Shown: positions 1-7,918 of the stretch, piece after piece
Layout of the letters: each line of letters starts with the position of its first letter
How positions within the stretch are numbered: the first letter of the stretch is position 1
Source of the DNA: Terriglobales bacterium
GTDB lineage: Bacteria; Acidobacteriota; Terriglobia; Terriglobales; Acidobacteriaceae
Reading direction: 5' to 3'
Assembly: GCA_025934025.1 (NCBI GenBank)
Contig: JAICYU010000014.1
Location: forward strand, 1 to 34,552
Length of the DNA: 34,552 nucleotides
Notes under the pieces: generated by a model
Database searches by the model: none
Told to the model about the DNA's origin: nothing
Seen by the model: the letters and a program-made list of their open reading frames with translations, nothing else
Position numbers and translations under genes: made by a program

Positions 1-1
1 G

Positions 2-1969
2 GATGAGCACCCTGACCGGCTGAAAGCGCCACTTATACGTAAAGAAGGCGCCGGCTTTGTTCCTGCATCGTGGAACGATGCTATGGACAAAGTCGCCTCC
101 GAGATCACCCGCATCCAGAACACCTACGGCAATGACGCTTTTGCTCTGCTCGGCGGTGCGTCGCTCACCAACGAAAAAGCATATCTCATGGGCAAGTTTG
201 CCCGCGTCGCGGTGAAGACTGCGAACATTGATTACAACGGCCGCCTCTGCATGGTTTCCGCCGGCGCGGCTTCGAAAAAGATCTTTGGACTGGATCGCTC
301 CGCCAATCCCTGGAACGACATTCCGCTGGCCAAAGCCATCCTTGTTGCCGGATCGAACGTCGCCGAGTGCTCGCCCATCACAACGCAGTACCTGTGGCAG
401 GCGCGGGAGAACGGCGGCAAACTCATCGTGCTCGATCCTCGCATGACTCCCATCGCGCGCAACGCCGATCTCTACATTCCGGTGCGCTCCGGCGGCGACA
501 TCGGCGTCTTTAACGGCATGTTGCGCATCATGATTGAGCGCGGATGGATTGATCGTGAGTTCATCGCCCGGCACACCACCGGATGGGAAGAAGTAGAAAA
601 GGTCGTCGCCAAGTACACGCCGGAATACGCGGCTAAAATCGCCGGTGTTCCCGCCAGCATGATCGTTCGCGCGGCGGAGATCTGGGGACCTGCTTCCACC
701 AGCTTTCTTCTCCACGCGCGCGGAATCGAGCACCACTCCAAAGGCGTGGAAAACTGCATGGCTGCTATCAACCTGGTAGTTGCCAGCGGACGCATTGGGC
801 GCGAAGGCTGCGGGTACGCCATGATTACGGGCCAGGGCAATGGACAGGGAGGCCGCGAACAAGGGCAAAAAGCCGAGCAGCTTCCCGGTTCGCGCGACAT
901 CGAGAACCCGGAGCACCGCCGCTACATCGCCGAGGTTTGGGGCGTGCCGGAAGAAAGCATTCCGCACAAAGGGCTCACCATGGTTCCCATCTTTGAAGCC
1001 ATTCACGCCGGCAAGATCAAGGGACTGCTGGGTATCTCCTGCAATCCCATGGTCTCGCTGCCCAACAACGGTTACATCCGGGAAGCCTATGAGAAGCTGG
1101 AGTTCAGCTGCCAAATTGACTTCTTCATGTCGGAAACCGCCCAGTATTGCGACGTGGTGCTCGCCGGTTCGCTGATGGAAGAAGATGAAGGCACCACGAC
1201 CAACGTGGAAGGCCGCGTGATTCATCACAAGAAAGCCGTGGATCCTCCAGCCGATGCGCGGGTGGACTGGCAGATCATCTGCGATCTTGCCGCCCGCCTG
1301 GGCGTGGCAGAGAAGTTTGCTTTTCGCTCCGCTAAGGAGATTTTTGACGAGCTTCGCCTGGCTTCAAGAGGCGGATTGTCAGACTATTACGGCATCACGT
1401 GGGAGCGCATTGACCGCGAGCACGGAGTCTTCTGGCCGTGCCCTTCCGCCGAACATCCCGGCACTCCGCGTTTGTATGAGAATGCGAAGTTCGCGCATCC
1501 CGATGGCAAAGCGCATTTTCAGCCTGTGGAATGGCGACCGGCGGCAGAGGAGCCAGACAGCCACTATCCCATTATCCTCACCACCGGCCGCGTCGTCTCG
1601 CAATATCTTTCTGGAACTCAAACCCGCCGCATTGGCGGGCTGGTGGACCAGTATCCGCAACCGCTATGCGAGATTCATCCCATTCTCGCGGCCCAACTCG
1701 AAATCGCGGAAGGCGACTTCGTGAAAGTGGAAAGCCGCCGCGGGGCCGTCACGGTGCGCGCCAGCGTGGTCAAGACCATCCGCCCTGATACGGTTTTCGT
1801 TCCTTATCACTGGCCGCTCGATCGGGCTGCCAATAACATGACGGTCCGCGCCATTGATCCCGTTTCCAATATTCCTGAGTTTAAGATTTGCGCTGTACGC
1901 CTGCGCAAGGTCCCGCAGCCGCACGATGCCATTGCCGAACTTGCCGTCCAGGCCGGAGGAGTACGATGA
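2..1969 (+). CDS. Molybdopterin oxidoreductase, assimilatory nitrate reductase-like catalytic subunit (5' partial)
   Basis: Bis-MGD molybdenum enzyme of the DMSO reductase superfamily, closest by eye to the Nas/Nar-B/Nap nitrate reductases. The frame is open from base 2, where it reads [16 protein letters not shown], a typical segment just after the N-terminal [4Fe-4S] motif. The gene therefore starts upstream of the window, and both the cluster cysteines and any Tat signal are out of view. The visible part is 655 residues. The segment [14 protein letters not shown] holds the probable Mo-ligand cysteine (about visible residue 83), followed by [14 protein letters not shown] and [12 protein letters not shown] (MGD binding). 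The C-terminal molybdopterin-dinucleotide-binding domain starts near [18 protein letters not shown]. The stop overlaps the ferredoxin-subunit start by ATGA. Nitrate as substrate is inferred from the motif and from the NO-related genes nearby; another oxyanion or a formate dehydrogenase role is not excluded. Confidence 0.85.
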   Translation, partial: DEHPDRLKAPLIRKEGAGFVPASWNDAMDKVASEITRIQNTYGNDAFALLGGASLTNEKAYLMGKFARVAVKTANIDYNGRLCMVSAGAASKKIFGLDRSANPWNDIPLAKAILVAGSNVAECSPITTQYLWQARENGGKLIVLDPRMTPIARNADLYIPVRSGGDIGVFNGMLRIMIERGWIDREFIARHTTGWEEVEKVVAKYTPEYAAKIAGVPASMIVRAAEIWGPASTSFLLHARGIEHHSKGVENCMAAINLVVASGRIGREGCGYAMITGQGNGQGGREQGQKAEQLPGSRDIENPEHRRYIAEVWGVPEESIPHKGLTMVPIFEAIHAGKIKGLLGISCNPMVSLPNNGYIREAYEKLEFSCQIDFFMSETAQYCDVVLAGSLMEEDEGTTTNVEGRVIHHKKAVDPPADARVDWQIICDLAARLGVAEKFAFRSAKEIFDELRLASRGGLSDYYGITWERIDREHGVFWPCPSAEHPGTPRLYENAKFAHPDGKAHFQPVEWRPAAEEPDSHYPIILTTGRVVSQYLSGTQTRRIGGLVDQYPQPLCEIHPILAAQLEIAEGDFVKVESRRGAVTVRASVVKTIRPDTVFVPYHWPLDRAANNMTVRAIDPVSNIPEFKICAVRLRKVPQPHDAIAELAVQAGGVR

Positions 1970-2586
1970 GCGCCACCGCTGAAATGGAGTTCTTTATTGA
2001 CTATTCGCGGTGCATCGGCTGCCGCGCCTGCGTGCAGGCCTGCGAAGAGTGTGATACTCATCGCGGGGTCTCCCTGATCCACCTGGAGACCATCATGCGC
2101 GAAGACAGCGTGCAAACTGCGCCGCAAGTCTGCATGCACTGCGAAGATCCTATCTGCGCGCAGGTCTGCCCCGCGGATGCCATCAAGAAAACAGCCGATG
2201 GAGTTGTCCAGAGCTCGCTGAAGCCGCGCTGTATTGGCTGCTCTAACTGCGTTCTGGCCTGCCCCTTCGGCGTTCCAAAATATCGCGCCGAAATCAACCA
2301 GATGATGAAGTGCGACATGTGCTATGACCGCACCAGCATCGGCAAACGCCCCATGTGCGCCACCGTCTGCCCCTCTGGTGCGCTCACCTTCACTACGCGC
2401 GAGAACATCGAGCGGACGCGTCAAGGCCTGGCCATCCGCGACTGGGAGTTCGGAGGCGAGAAGGTGCGCACTAAAGTCAACGTGCTGGTTCCCCGCCAAG
2501 TGGAACGGATTGATGTAAACGTGGAGCAGATCGGAATCCGCCATACCGAAGAGTACGACGTTGCCCGGCTGCTCGCAGGAGATTAA
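1966..2586 (+). CDS. Four-cluster [4Fe-4S] ferredoxin subunit (NarH/DmsB/NrfC type)
   Basis: Electron-transfer subunit expected to carry electrons to or from the molybdenum subunit. It is 206 residues and has four cysteine groups: C16/C19/C22/C26, C56/C59/C64/C68, C89/C92/C95/C99 and C116/C119/C131/C135, enough for four [4Fe-4S] clusters. An additional Cys29 (CEEC) follows the first group. ATG 1966 is chosen because it follows GGAGG, overlaps the upstream stop and begins right before the first conserved block. The frame runs further upstream but encodes nothing conserved there. No signal peptide is visible, so it is either cytoplasmic or co-exported with the catalytic subunit. It is the second gene of a tightly packed four-gene operon. 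Confidence 0.9.
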   Translation: MSATAEMEFFIDYSRCIGCRACVQACEECDTHRGVSLIHLETIMREDSVQTAPQVCMHCEDPICAQVCPADAIKKTADGVVQSSLKPRCIGCSNCVLACPFGVPKYRAEINQMMKCDMCYDRTSIGKRPMCATVCPSGALTFTTRENIERTRQGLAIRDWEFGGEKVRTKVNVLVPRQVERIDVNVEQIGIRHTEEYDVARLLAGD

Positions 2587-2588
2587 CG

Positions 2589-3110
2589 ATGCCTGACGAT
2601 CACGCGACACCTTGCCTCAATTGCAAGAAGAGGAACGCGCGCTGGCGCGAAGATTTTCCCGTGGAGTGGGAAAATGACGAGTACATCACCCGCCGCGAGA
2701 TGGTGAAGTTTCTTGCCCTGGGGTCGCTTACCATCGCCGGAGCCAACTTTATTCTGGCCGGCATTCCACACGTTCTCCAGTCGGGGCCGCTGCCCAAAAC
2801 AAAGATCGGCACAGCTTCGTCGGTCGCGGCCGGCAGTTCGCAACTGTTCCGGTATCCAACGAACGACGATCCCTGCATCCTCATCCGCCAGACCAGCGGC
2901 GAACTGGTGGCCTACTCGCAGGTTTGCACGCATCTTTCCTGCGCCGTGATCCACGACCAGAAGGAGAACACGCTCTTCTGCCCTTGCCATCACGGCTACT
3001 TCACTGTGGCTGAAGGACGTCCCTACGCAGGCCCGCCGACGCGCCCGCTGCCACGCATCAGACTGGAACAAGAAGGGGACGAAATCTTTGCTGTTGGAGT
3101 TGAGGTCTGA
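2589..3110 (+). CDS. Membrane-anchored Rieske [2Fe-2S] protein with N-terminal CxxC
   Basis: Rieske iron-sulfur protein of 173 residues. The motifs CTHLSC (C113, H115, C118) and CPCHHG (C131, C133, H134) give the four cluster ligands C113/H115/C131/H134. C118/C133 are placed like the disulfide pair of bc1-type Rieske proteins. Residues 34-60 read TRREMVKFLALG and then a hydrophobic run, which looks like a Tat-type signal anchor with its twin arginine at 35-36. Before it lies an unusual 34-residue polar extension with a CxxC (C9, C12). The gene starts 2 nt after the ferredoxin-subunit stop and its stop overlaps the next start by one base. It probably links quinol or another donor to the molybdenum enzyme; that role is inferred from the operon. 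Arsenite oxidase small subunits and haloarchaeal nitrate-reductase Rieske proteins offer partial parallels. Confidence 0.88.
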   Translation: MPDDHATPCLNCKKRNARWREDFPVEWENDEYITRREMVKFLALGSLTIAGANFILAGIPHVLQSGPLPKTKIGTASSVAAGSSQLFRYPTNDDPCILIRQTSGELVAYSQVCTHLSCAVIHDQKENTLFCPCHHGYFTVAEGRPYAGPPTRPLPRIRLEQEGDEIFAVGVEV

Positions 3111-3340
3111 TGAGCACGCGCCAGTCACAAGGGACCACGCTCTTCACCGCGCTGCTCGCTCTCATCGGGATCAGTGTGGTGGTGCAGCTCTGGCTGCTGG
3201 CCGCCACCGTTGATGCTCTTCTGCGGCATGAAGCCGGAACGCCTCTTTACGCCGCCATAGCCTCGGGAGGTTTGTTCGTCATCAACGGCCTGCTGGTGCT
3301 CTACGTGTTCGGCTTCGATAAGAAGATCAAGCAGCGCTAG
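3110..3340 (+). CDS. Small two-helix membrane protein of the Rieske/Mo operon
   Basis: A 76-residue protein with two clear hydrophobic segments (about residues 10-36 and 46-66) separated by a short polar loop (RHEAGTPLYAA), ending in a basic tail (DKKIKQR). I do not recognise a named family with certainty. Its ATG overlaps the Rieske stop (TGATG), so it is translationally coupled and very probably a membrane component of the same complex, for example an anchor or quinone-site helper. It has no histidine pair arranged for heme b ligation, so it is not an obvious NarI-like cytochrome. Its 3' end overlaps the convergent NnrS gene by 14 bp. Confidence 0.75.
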   Translation: MSTRQSQGTTLFTALLALIGISVVVQLWLLAATVDALLRHEAGTPLYAAIASGGLFVINGLLVLYVFGFDKKIKQR

Positions 3341-4682
3341 GCCGGTTCATCTCATGTGCGGGCGGCTGGCGGAAGGTCAAGAGCAGGTTGGCGGCGAACA
3401 CCGTCACAGCAGCAAGCTCGCAAATCGCCGACACCGGCAGTATGTGCCATGCAGGAGGCCAGTATCCTTCATAAGCCGGCACTTCACTACCCACGCGCAG
3501 GGCGCATCCTGCGGTCAACAACGCTAGCGAGCACAGCATGAGCCGCGGGCTGTAGAGCACGCGCATTCCTGCAAACGCCGGTAGCACTCGTTGTCCAATG
3601 GCAAAGACCATGGTGGCGATGAACCCAACGGTAAGCGCATGGCGGGAAGCGCCCGTCCACCCGTTCATTCGATCAAGATAGGCAGCGCAGATGGCCAGTG
3701 CGCCGGCGATCACCAGCCACGCATAGGCAGTCCTTACAAACCAGGGAAATGAAACGTGGATTCCGGTGGTTTTTGCCGGGCGCTCCGGGCGCGCGAAGAG
3801 ACGAAGCGCCACAGCCGACTGAACCGCCCCGATAGCAAACAGCCACGGAGCCACGTGCGCAAATCCGGCGAGAGCAAAAGCAGATCCGGCAACGACGAAG
3901 CCGATGGAACCGCGAAGGAGAAGGTCCGAGGGCTCTCTCAATCCCAGGAACACGGGCAGCCAGCGCGCGCTGAATCCCCAGACAGTGGGAACGATGAACG
4001 CGTAAGCGAGCAGAGCAAGCAGACGCCACTCCAGCGCTGCGGGAAAGACCGGTTGCGCGCCGTACAAACTCACGTAAACCGCTGCTCCCAGATTGATCAG
4101 CAGACCAACCAAAAACCCGACCGTGCCAGTCATCACCGAGAGCAGCCAAACCGGCAGGCGCTTGTCTTGTTCTTTGCTTGGCGTTGACGCGGGTTGCTTG
4201 CGGCCGCCGGGCCGATGCCGCCGCACCGAGTGAAAGAAGATGACAAATGCAGCGAGCTCCAGCGCGGCCGAGACCGACAAATGCAAACGCCAATGCCATG
4301 GGCATACACCCGCCAACCAGCGCAGAAGGACGCCGCTACTCCACAACGCCCAGGCAGTCCAACCTCGCGCCACCGCAAAGCTGCTGCCCGTCATTTTGGG
4401 AATGGAGTAAAAGCCGATTCCCAGAATGAACGTTCCTATCCAGCCGAAGATCTGGGCATGTCCGTGCGCCTGAATCCATGCCGGTGAGACCGCCGCTCCT
4501 TTGTGCCCGCTGATCGAGATCAGGTTCCAAACGCCGAGAAAAGTCCCCGGCAGCAGCATGAAAAACAATCCTGAAATCACGAATCCCAGCAGCAGCCGCT
4601 GCGCGCGGCGTTCCCGCGCCTGAAGGAGGGCGGCCGGAGGATGCAGCACCCGCAGTTTCGGCACTGTCTCCACGGTGCTCAT
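3327..4682 (-). CDS. nnrS: NnrS-like multi-pass membrane protein (nitric oxide stress)
   Basis: A 451-residue membrane protein with about 12 hydrophobic segments. It matches the NnrS family, whose members are linked to NO and nitrosative stress and proposed to handle heme/copper or metal-nitrosyl species. The N-terminal block HGHAQIFGWIGTFILGIGF, followed by PKMTGSS, is the family's hallmark histidine motif. A later conserved-looking block is GFIATMVFAIGQRVLPAFAG. The N-terminal ~30 residues are cytoplasmic-like and arginine-rich. The start ATG overlaps the RIC stop (ATGA), so it is the second gene of a RIC-NnrS operon read from the promoter near 5475. It is convergent with the Rieske/Mo operon. 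The polar loop between helices 4 and 5 (near 4190) is longer than usual. Family assignment is by eye. Confidence 0.8.
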   Translation of the reverse strand: MSTVETVPKLRVLHPPAALLQARERRAQRLLLGFVISGLFFMLLPGTFLGVWNLISISGHKGAAVSPAWIQAHGHAQIFGWIGTFILGIGFYSIPKMTGSSFAVARGWTAWALWSSGVLLRWLAGVCPWHWRLHLSVSAALELAAFVIFFHSVRRHRPGGRKQPASTPSKEQDKRLPVWLLSVMTGTVGFLVGLLINLGAAVYVSLYGAQPVFPAALEWRLLALLAYAFIVPTVWGFSARWLPVFLGLREPSDLLLRGSIGFVVAGSAFALAGFAHVAPWLFAIGAVQSAVALRLFARPERPAKTTGIHVSFPWFVRTAYAWLVIAGALAICAAYLDRMNGWTGASRHALTVGFIATMVFAIGQRVLPAFAGMRVLYSPRLMLCSLALLTAGCALRVGSEVPAYEGYWPPAWHILPVSAICELAAVTVFAANLLLTFRQPPAHEMNRPSAA

Positions 4683-5437
4683 CCTCTGGCGCCGGCAGCG
4701 GCTGCTTCCCTGCTCTGCTCCTCCATCCGGACGGCGCGCGGGAAAAGAATATTGTTTTCCAGATGAACGTGCTGGTGCATGTCGGCTTCAAATTCCGCCA
4801 ATGCGGCATACAGCGTGCGATAGCTGAAGCAGGCGTTTTCCGGCGGTGCATATCCGGCCGAGGCTTCGCGCATCCTCTTAAGCGCATCGCCTGAAGACTC
4901 ATGCTCCAATTCCATCATGTGTATGGGCTTGGCAATGGCGCCGAACATCGGCCGCCTTGGCGCTTTGCCCTGCTGCACGGCCTGTTCCATCTCCACGACA
5001 TATGGAAACAAGACGTTCTCTTCTTTCATCATGTGGGAGGTCATCTCCGCCGCCAACTCCTGGAAGTTCTGCTGGATCACCATCAGCTCCGGATGGCCCG
5101 TTCCGTGAACCGCAACCACCTTCTTCAGCAACTGCCGCAGTCGCGGGATTTCCTGCTTCACATACCCGTGGTGGCGCGTGATGATGTGGTCAATCAGCGC
5201 CGTAAGACCTGAGGCTTCCACTTGCGGAGCGCCTGAGGACCGCTGTTTCTGGTCGGATTCTCCTTCTTCCAATCGCTGCAAAACAGTGGCAATTGGCAGA
5301 CCGGCGCGCGCGCAGGCGTCGCTGAGAGGACGGTTACCGCCGCAGCAGTAGTCAATCCCGAGCTGCTCAAACAGGCGGGTTGCGTTAGGAATGGTTGTCG
5401 CGAACTCTCGTACAGTAGCTGTGGGTCCCAGATTCAT
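4679..5437 (-). CDS. ric: Iron-sulfur cluster repair di-iron protein (RIC/ScdA/YtfE family)
   Basis: A cytoplasmic di-iron protein that restores Fe-S clusters damaged by NO or oxidants. It is 252 residues. The N-terminal DUF542 domain carries the signature YCCGG (C31, C32). The C-terminal hemerythrin-like four-helix domain contains the expected metal-binding histidines and glutamates in HIITRHHGY, SHMMKEENVLFP, HMMELEHES and DMHQHVHLENNILFP. The start at 5437 has a GGAGAAGAG Shine-Dalgarno and gives the normal N-terminus (TVREFA..IPNATRLFEQLGIDYCCGG). It is first in a two-gene operon with NnrS. An FNR/DNR-like palindrome at 5511-5522 fits control by the neighbouring Crp/Fnr regulator. Confidence 0.93.
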   Translation of the reverse strand: MNLGPTATVREFATTIPNATRLFEQLGIDYCCGGNRPLSDACARAGLPIATVLQRLEEGESDQKQRSSGAPQVEASGLTALIDHIITRHHGYVKQEIPRLRQLLKKVVAVHGTGHPELMVIQQNFQELAAEMTSHMMKEENVLFPYVVEMEQAVQQGKAPRRPMFGAIAKPIHMMELEHESSGDALKRMREASAGYAPPENACFSYRTLYAALAEFEADMHQHVHLENNILFPRAVRMEEQSREAAAAGARG

Positions 5438-5481
5438 GGCTCTTCTCCGGCTGATTTGTCGTATTCCGACTTGCTGAGAAG

Positions 5482-5522
5482 AGTTTAGGAAACGAACGCG
5501 CCCGCGGCCATGACTTAAGTCA
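5482..5522 (-). promoter_or_regulatory. Candidate FNR/DNR operator plus -10 for the RIC-NnrS operon
   Basis: Positions 5511-5522 form the perfect 12-bp palindrome TGACTTAAGTCA, a half-site pattern (TGA-N6-TCA) typical of FNR/DNR-family operators. On the minus strand a -10-like TAAACT (4/6) lies at 5487-5482, which puts +1 near 5475. The palindrome centre is then at -41.5, the classic class II activator position. There is no good -35, as expected for an activated promoter. The leader to the RIC ATG (5437) would be about 38 nt and contains the GGAGAAGAG ribosome site. Seen: palindrome and spacing. Inferred: the binding protein. Confidence 0.6.
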
Positions 5523-5531
5523 CAGCACGAA

Positions 5532-6227
5532 TTATTCTGTTTCTTCCAGTTCTGCCTTAAGACGGTTCAGGTCAAGGATCAGCACGGTCTTGCCTTCCAT
5601 GCGGATCAGGTCCTCGGCCTGCAGACGGCTGAGATTGCGCGACACCAGCTCACGCACGGTCCCGATCTGAGAAGCAAGTTCCTGGTTGCTGGGCGGGAGT
5701 TGCACCTCCACTCCGTTACCGGTCTTCTTTCCGTGTTCGGCAAAGCGCAGCAGCGTGGAAATCAGCCGGCCACGAACCGTGGTAAATGACAGCTCTTCAA
5801 TGATCCCTACCAGACGCCGCAAGCGCGCACCCACAATCTTGAGGACTTTGAGCGGCACCTGAGGATGGATGAGGCAGAGCGAGTAAAAATCCTGCTTGCT
5901 GATAAACAGGATTCCTGTGTTCTCCATCGCAGAAGTGGAAGCAGGATAGTTTCCGCCGTCAAAGACGGGGAGTTCGGCGACCGAACTGCCCGGCCCTTCA
6001 ATCGCAAGCACCTGCTCGCGACCGCTGGCAGAGCTCTTGAAGATGCGTATCCGGCCGCTCTCGATCACAAATAACCCGGCACAGGGATCGCCTTCACTGA
6101 AAATAATGTCGCCCTGAGCGTAGGTCCGGCGCACCGCCCTTTCACTCAAGAACTGAAGCTCTGTCGGGGAAAGGTCGGCAAGAATCGGTACGCGGCGGAG
6201 CGTCTCCAGTGGTTTTTCATGGGCCAT
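5532..6227 (-). CDS. Crp/Fnr-family transcriptional regulator (DNR-like)
   Basis: A 231-residue regulator. It has an N-terminal cyclic-nucleotide-binding-type sensor (residues about 10-125, with QGDIIFSEGDPCAGLFVIESG), a dimerisation helix (about 126-155) and a C-terminal winged helix (about 150-228). The recognition helix reads TVRELVSRNLSRLQ with E193, S196 and R197 in the E-x-x-S-R pattern that FNR and DNR use to read TGA half-sites. The N-terminal FNR cysteine cluster is absent; only C49 and C118 are present, so it is not an oxygen-sensing [4Fe-4S] FNR. A heme/NO-sensing DNR-like role is plausible because RIC and NnrS lie directly downstream, but the ligand is inferred. The start is preceded by TACAAT 8 nt upstream, without a Shine-Dalgarno. 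Confidence 0.88.
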   Translation of the reverse strand: MAHEKPLETLRRVPILADLSPTELQFLSERAVRRTYAQGDIIFSEGDPCAGLFVIESGRIRIFKSSASGREQVLAIEGPGSSVAELPVFDGGNYPASTSAMENTGILFISKQDFYSLCLIHPQVPLKVLKIVGARLRRLVGIIEELSFTTVRGRLISTLLRFAEHGKKTGNGVEVQLPPSNQELASQIGTVRELVSRNLSRLQAEDLIRMEGKTVLILDLNRLKAELEETE

Positions 6228-6235
6228 AGCGGGCC

Positions 6236-6258
6236 ATTGTAACCGCTCCTGTTATCCT
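6236..6258. promoter_or_regulatory. Back-to-back -10 elements for the Crp/Fnr regulator and the glycosyltransferase
   Basis: On the minus strand TACAAT (5/6 to the -10 consensus) occupies 6241-6236, ending 8 nt before the regulator ATG at 6227. On the plus strand TATCCT (4/6) occupies 6253-6258, ending 7 nt before the glycosyltransferase ATG at 6266. Neither gene has a Shine-Dalgarno sequence, so both may give leaderless mRNAs. I see no good -35 boxes. Inference from spacing only. Confidence 0.35.
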
Positions 6259-6265
6259 TCCGCTC

Positions 6266-7045
6266 ATGAACCTGTCGGTTTGCATCATCACCTTCAACGA
6301 AGAGGCAAATATCGTTCGCACGCTCAACAGCGTCAAAGCCATCGCGCAGGAGATCATCGTGGTGGATTCAGGCAGCACCGATGCAACGACCTCGCTGTCA
6401 CAAGGGTACGGCGCTAAGGTCTTTGTTGAGCCGTGGAAGGGATTTGCCTTGCAGAAGAACTCGGCGCTGGCGAAAGCTACGAGTGATTGGATTCTCTCGC
6501 TTGATGCAGACGAAGAGGTCAGCCCGGAGTTGGCGCAGAACATTGCCGCGCTTCTGCGTTCCCCCTCGTCTCCTCCGTTTGACGGATACATGATGAACCG
6601 GCGCAACATCTATTTTGGCAAATGGCTGAAGCGGTGCGGCTACTATCCTGATCCCAAACTACGGCTGATCAAGCGCGGCGCGGCCGAATTTGAGCTGCGC
6701 CCGGTGCATGAAGACATGAAGATGGGCAGGAAGGGCCATCTCAAAGGCGACCTTCTCCATCATGCTTACAGGAACTTCGCTGATTTTATCGAGCACCAGA
6801 ACCGCTATTCATCCCTTGGGGCGGAGATGGTAGTGCAAAAACACAAAGTTGGATTCAGCTTCATCAACATCGTGCTGCGGCCGCTGGTGCGCTTTGTTTA
6901 CAACTATTTTTTTCGGCTGGGGTTTCTCGACGGCCGCGAAGGCCTGCTCGTTCTCGCTAATCACGCCATGTACGTAAGCTGGAAGTACGCCAAGGCCTGG
7001 GAGCTCTCAAAGAACATGGAATCAGAGGTCACGCGCTCTGCGTGA
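6266..7045 (+). CDS. GT2-family glycosyltransferase (WaaE/KdtX-like)
   Basis: A 259-residue GT-A fold glycosyltransferase. The N-terminus LSVCIITFNEEANI, then VVDSGSTDAT, and the metal-binding region SLDADEE (about residue 75) are the standard GT2 nucleotide-sugar motifs. The downstream pattern (QKNSAL, the KLRLIKRG region and HHAYRNFADFIEHQNRYS) resembles the lipopolysaccharide-core glucosyltransferases WaaE/KdtX. Residues about 190-215 are amphipathic and aromatic and probably associate with the inner membrane. It likely adds a hexose during LPS-core or other surface-glycan synthesis, on the cytoplasmic face. It stands alone, divergent from the Crp/Fnr regulator, and overlaps the convergent lgt end by 17 bp. 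The exact donor and acceptor cannot be read from sequence. Confidence 0.88.
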   Translation: MNLSVCIITFNEEANIVRTLNSVKAIAQEIIVVDSGSTDATTSLSQGYGAKVFVEPWKGFALQKNSALAKATSDWILSLDADEEVSPELAQNIAALLRSPSSPPFDGYMMNRRNIYFGKWLKRCGYYPDPKLRLIKRGAAEFELRPVHEDMKMGRKGHLKGDLLHHAYRNFADFIEHQNRYSSLGAEMVVQKHKVGFSFINIVLRPLVRFVYNYFFRLGFLDGREGLLVLANHAMYVSWKYAKAWELSKNMESEVTRSA

Positions 7046-7811
7046 GCTTCACGCTGCGTGTGCGGCCGGCGACGAGCATCAGCACGCCTCCGGCAACCAT
7101 GGTCAGCAGCGCGGCAAACTGCGCATTGCTCATTCCGAAAATGATCCGCGGGTTGATGCGGATGAACTCCACCAGGAAGCGTTCCGCGCCAAACAGCATC
7201 AGGAACTCGCCGGTAATCAGGCCGGGTGGAAGTCCCTCGCGCACGGCTTTGGCGCCGCGCCGCCACACATACCAGAAGATCAGCGCGCATGCGATGAACT
7301 CGTAAATTGGCGTGGGGTGAACAGCGCAGTTCTCCGGCCATCCTGATCTCAGGCAAATGCCGTCAGGGCCGGTGGTCGGGACGAGTCCGTGCGGAAACGC
7401 CATGCCCCAGGGCAAGCTGGTCGGGATGCCGTAATCGCCGTCGCCCGAAATGAGGCAGCCAAGCCTGCCCACCGCGTAGCCGATGGCGGCAGCCGGCGTC
7501 GCAACGTCCAGCATTGTAAGAGGATGCACGCGGTAGTGGCGCGCCAGCACCAGCAAAGTCGCGATGCCGGCGACGAAACCTCCAAACCAGGCAAAGCCGC
7601 CGCGAAACCATCCAATCAACATGCTGAAGCTCTGTACCGTCTGCGCATTGAGCCGGTCGGCGGGCGTGTCAACCACATGCCAGAGCTTCGCCCCGAGGAT
7701 TCCGGCGATGGCCACGTAAGCCACCACGGAATAAGGATCAATGTTGAGCTTGCCGCGCTGGACTGCACGGGCAAGCGCGACGTAAGCGGCCACAAAAGCC
7801 AGGCACATCAA
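7029..7811 (-). CDS. lgt: Prolipoprotein diacylglyceryl transferase (start uncertain)
   Basis: Inner-membrane enzyme that transfers diacylglycerol from phosphatidylglycerol to the lipobox cysteine of prolipoproteins. It has about seven hydrophobic helices. The signature region is GRLGCLISGDGDYGIP, the variant with GDGDYG instead of the E. coli NGELWGR, followed by HPTPIYE and AERFLVEFIR. The only usual start codon in frame is TTG 7811, which would begin inside helix 1 and drop the conserved segment before it. The frame remains open upstream with a recognisable Lgt N-terminus (LPFIHIGSRELPTFGLL), so translation probably begins further upstream, perhaps at CTG 7898 or another non-standard codon. 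It follows the secreted protein gene in the same direction. Confidence 0.85.
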   Translation of the reverse strand: MMCLAFVAAYVALARAVQRGKLNIDPYSVVAYVAIAGILGAKLWHVVDTPADRLNAQTVQSFSMLIGWFRGGFAWFGGFVAGIATLLVLARHYRVHPLTMLDVATPAAAIGYAVGRLGCLISGDGDYGIPTSLPWGMAFPHGLVPTTGPDGICLRSGWPENCAVHPTPIYEFIACALIFWYVWRRGAKAVREGLPPGLITGEFLMLFGAERFLVEFIRINPRIIFGMSNAQFAALLTMVAGGVLMLVAGRTRSVKLTQSA

Positions 7812-7918
7812 CAGCCCGAAGGTCGGAAGCTCGCGGCTGCCAATATGAATAAAAGGAAGCAGAATCTTTCCCCAGAAATTAAGATGATCTGCTGCCAGTA
7901 TAAACGGAGCGGAGCTGC

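Noticed and set aside
1888-1965. Earlier start for the ferredoxin subunit
   Set aside because: It would overlap the Mo subunit by 27 codons and encode an R/C/P-rich non-conserved peptide. ATG 1966 has GGAGG and a normal ATGA overlap.
5532-6227. Classifying the Crp/Fnr protein as an oxygen-sensing FNR
   Set aside because: It has only two cysteines (C49, C118), neither arranged like the FNR N-terminal cluster, so an Fe-S-based oxygen sensor is unlikely.
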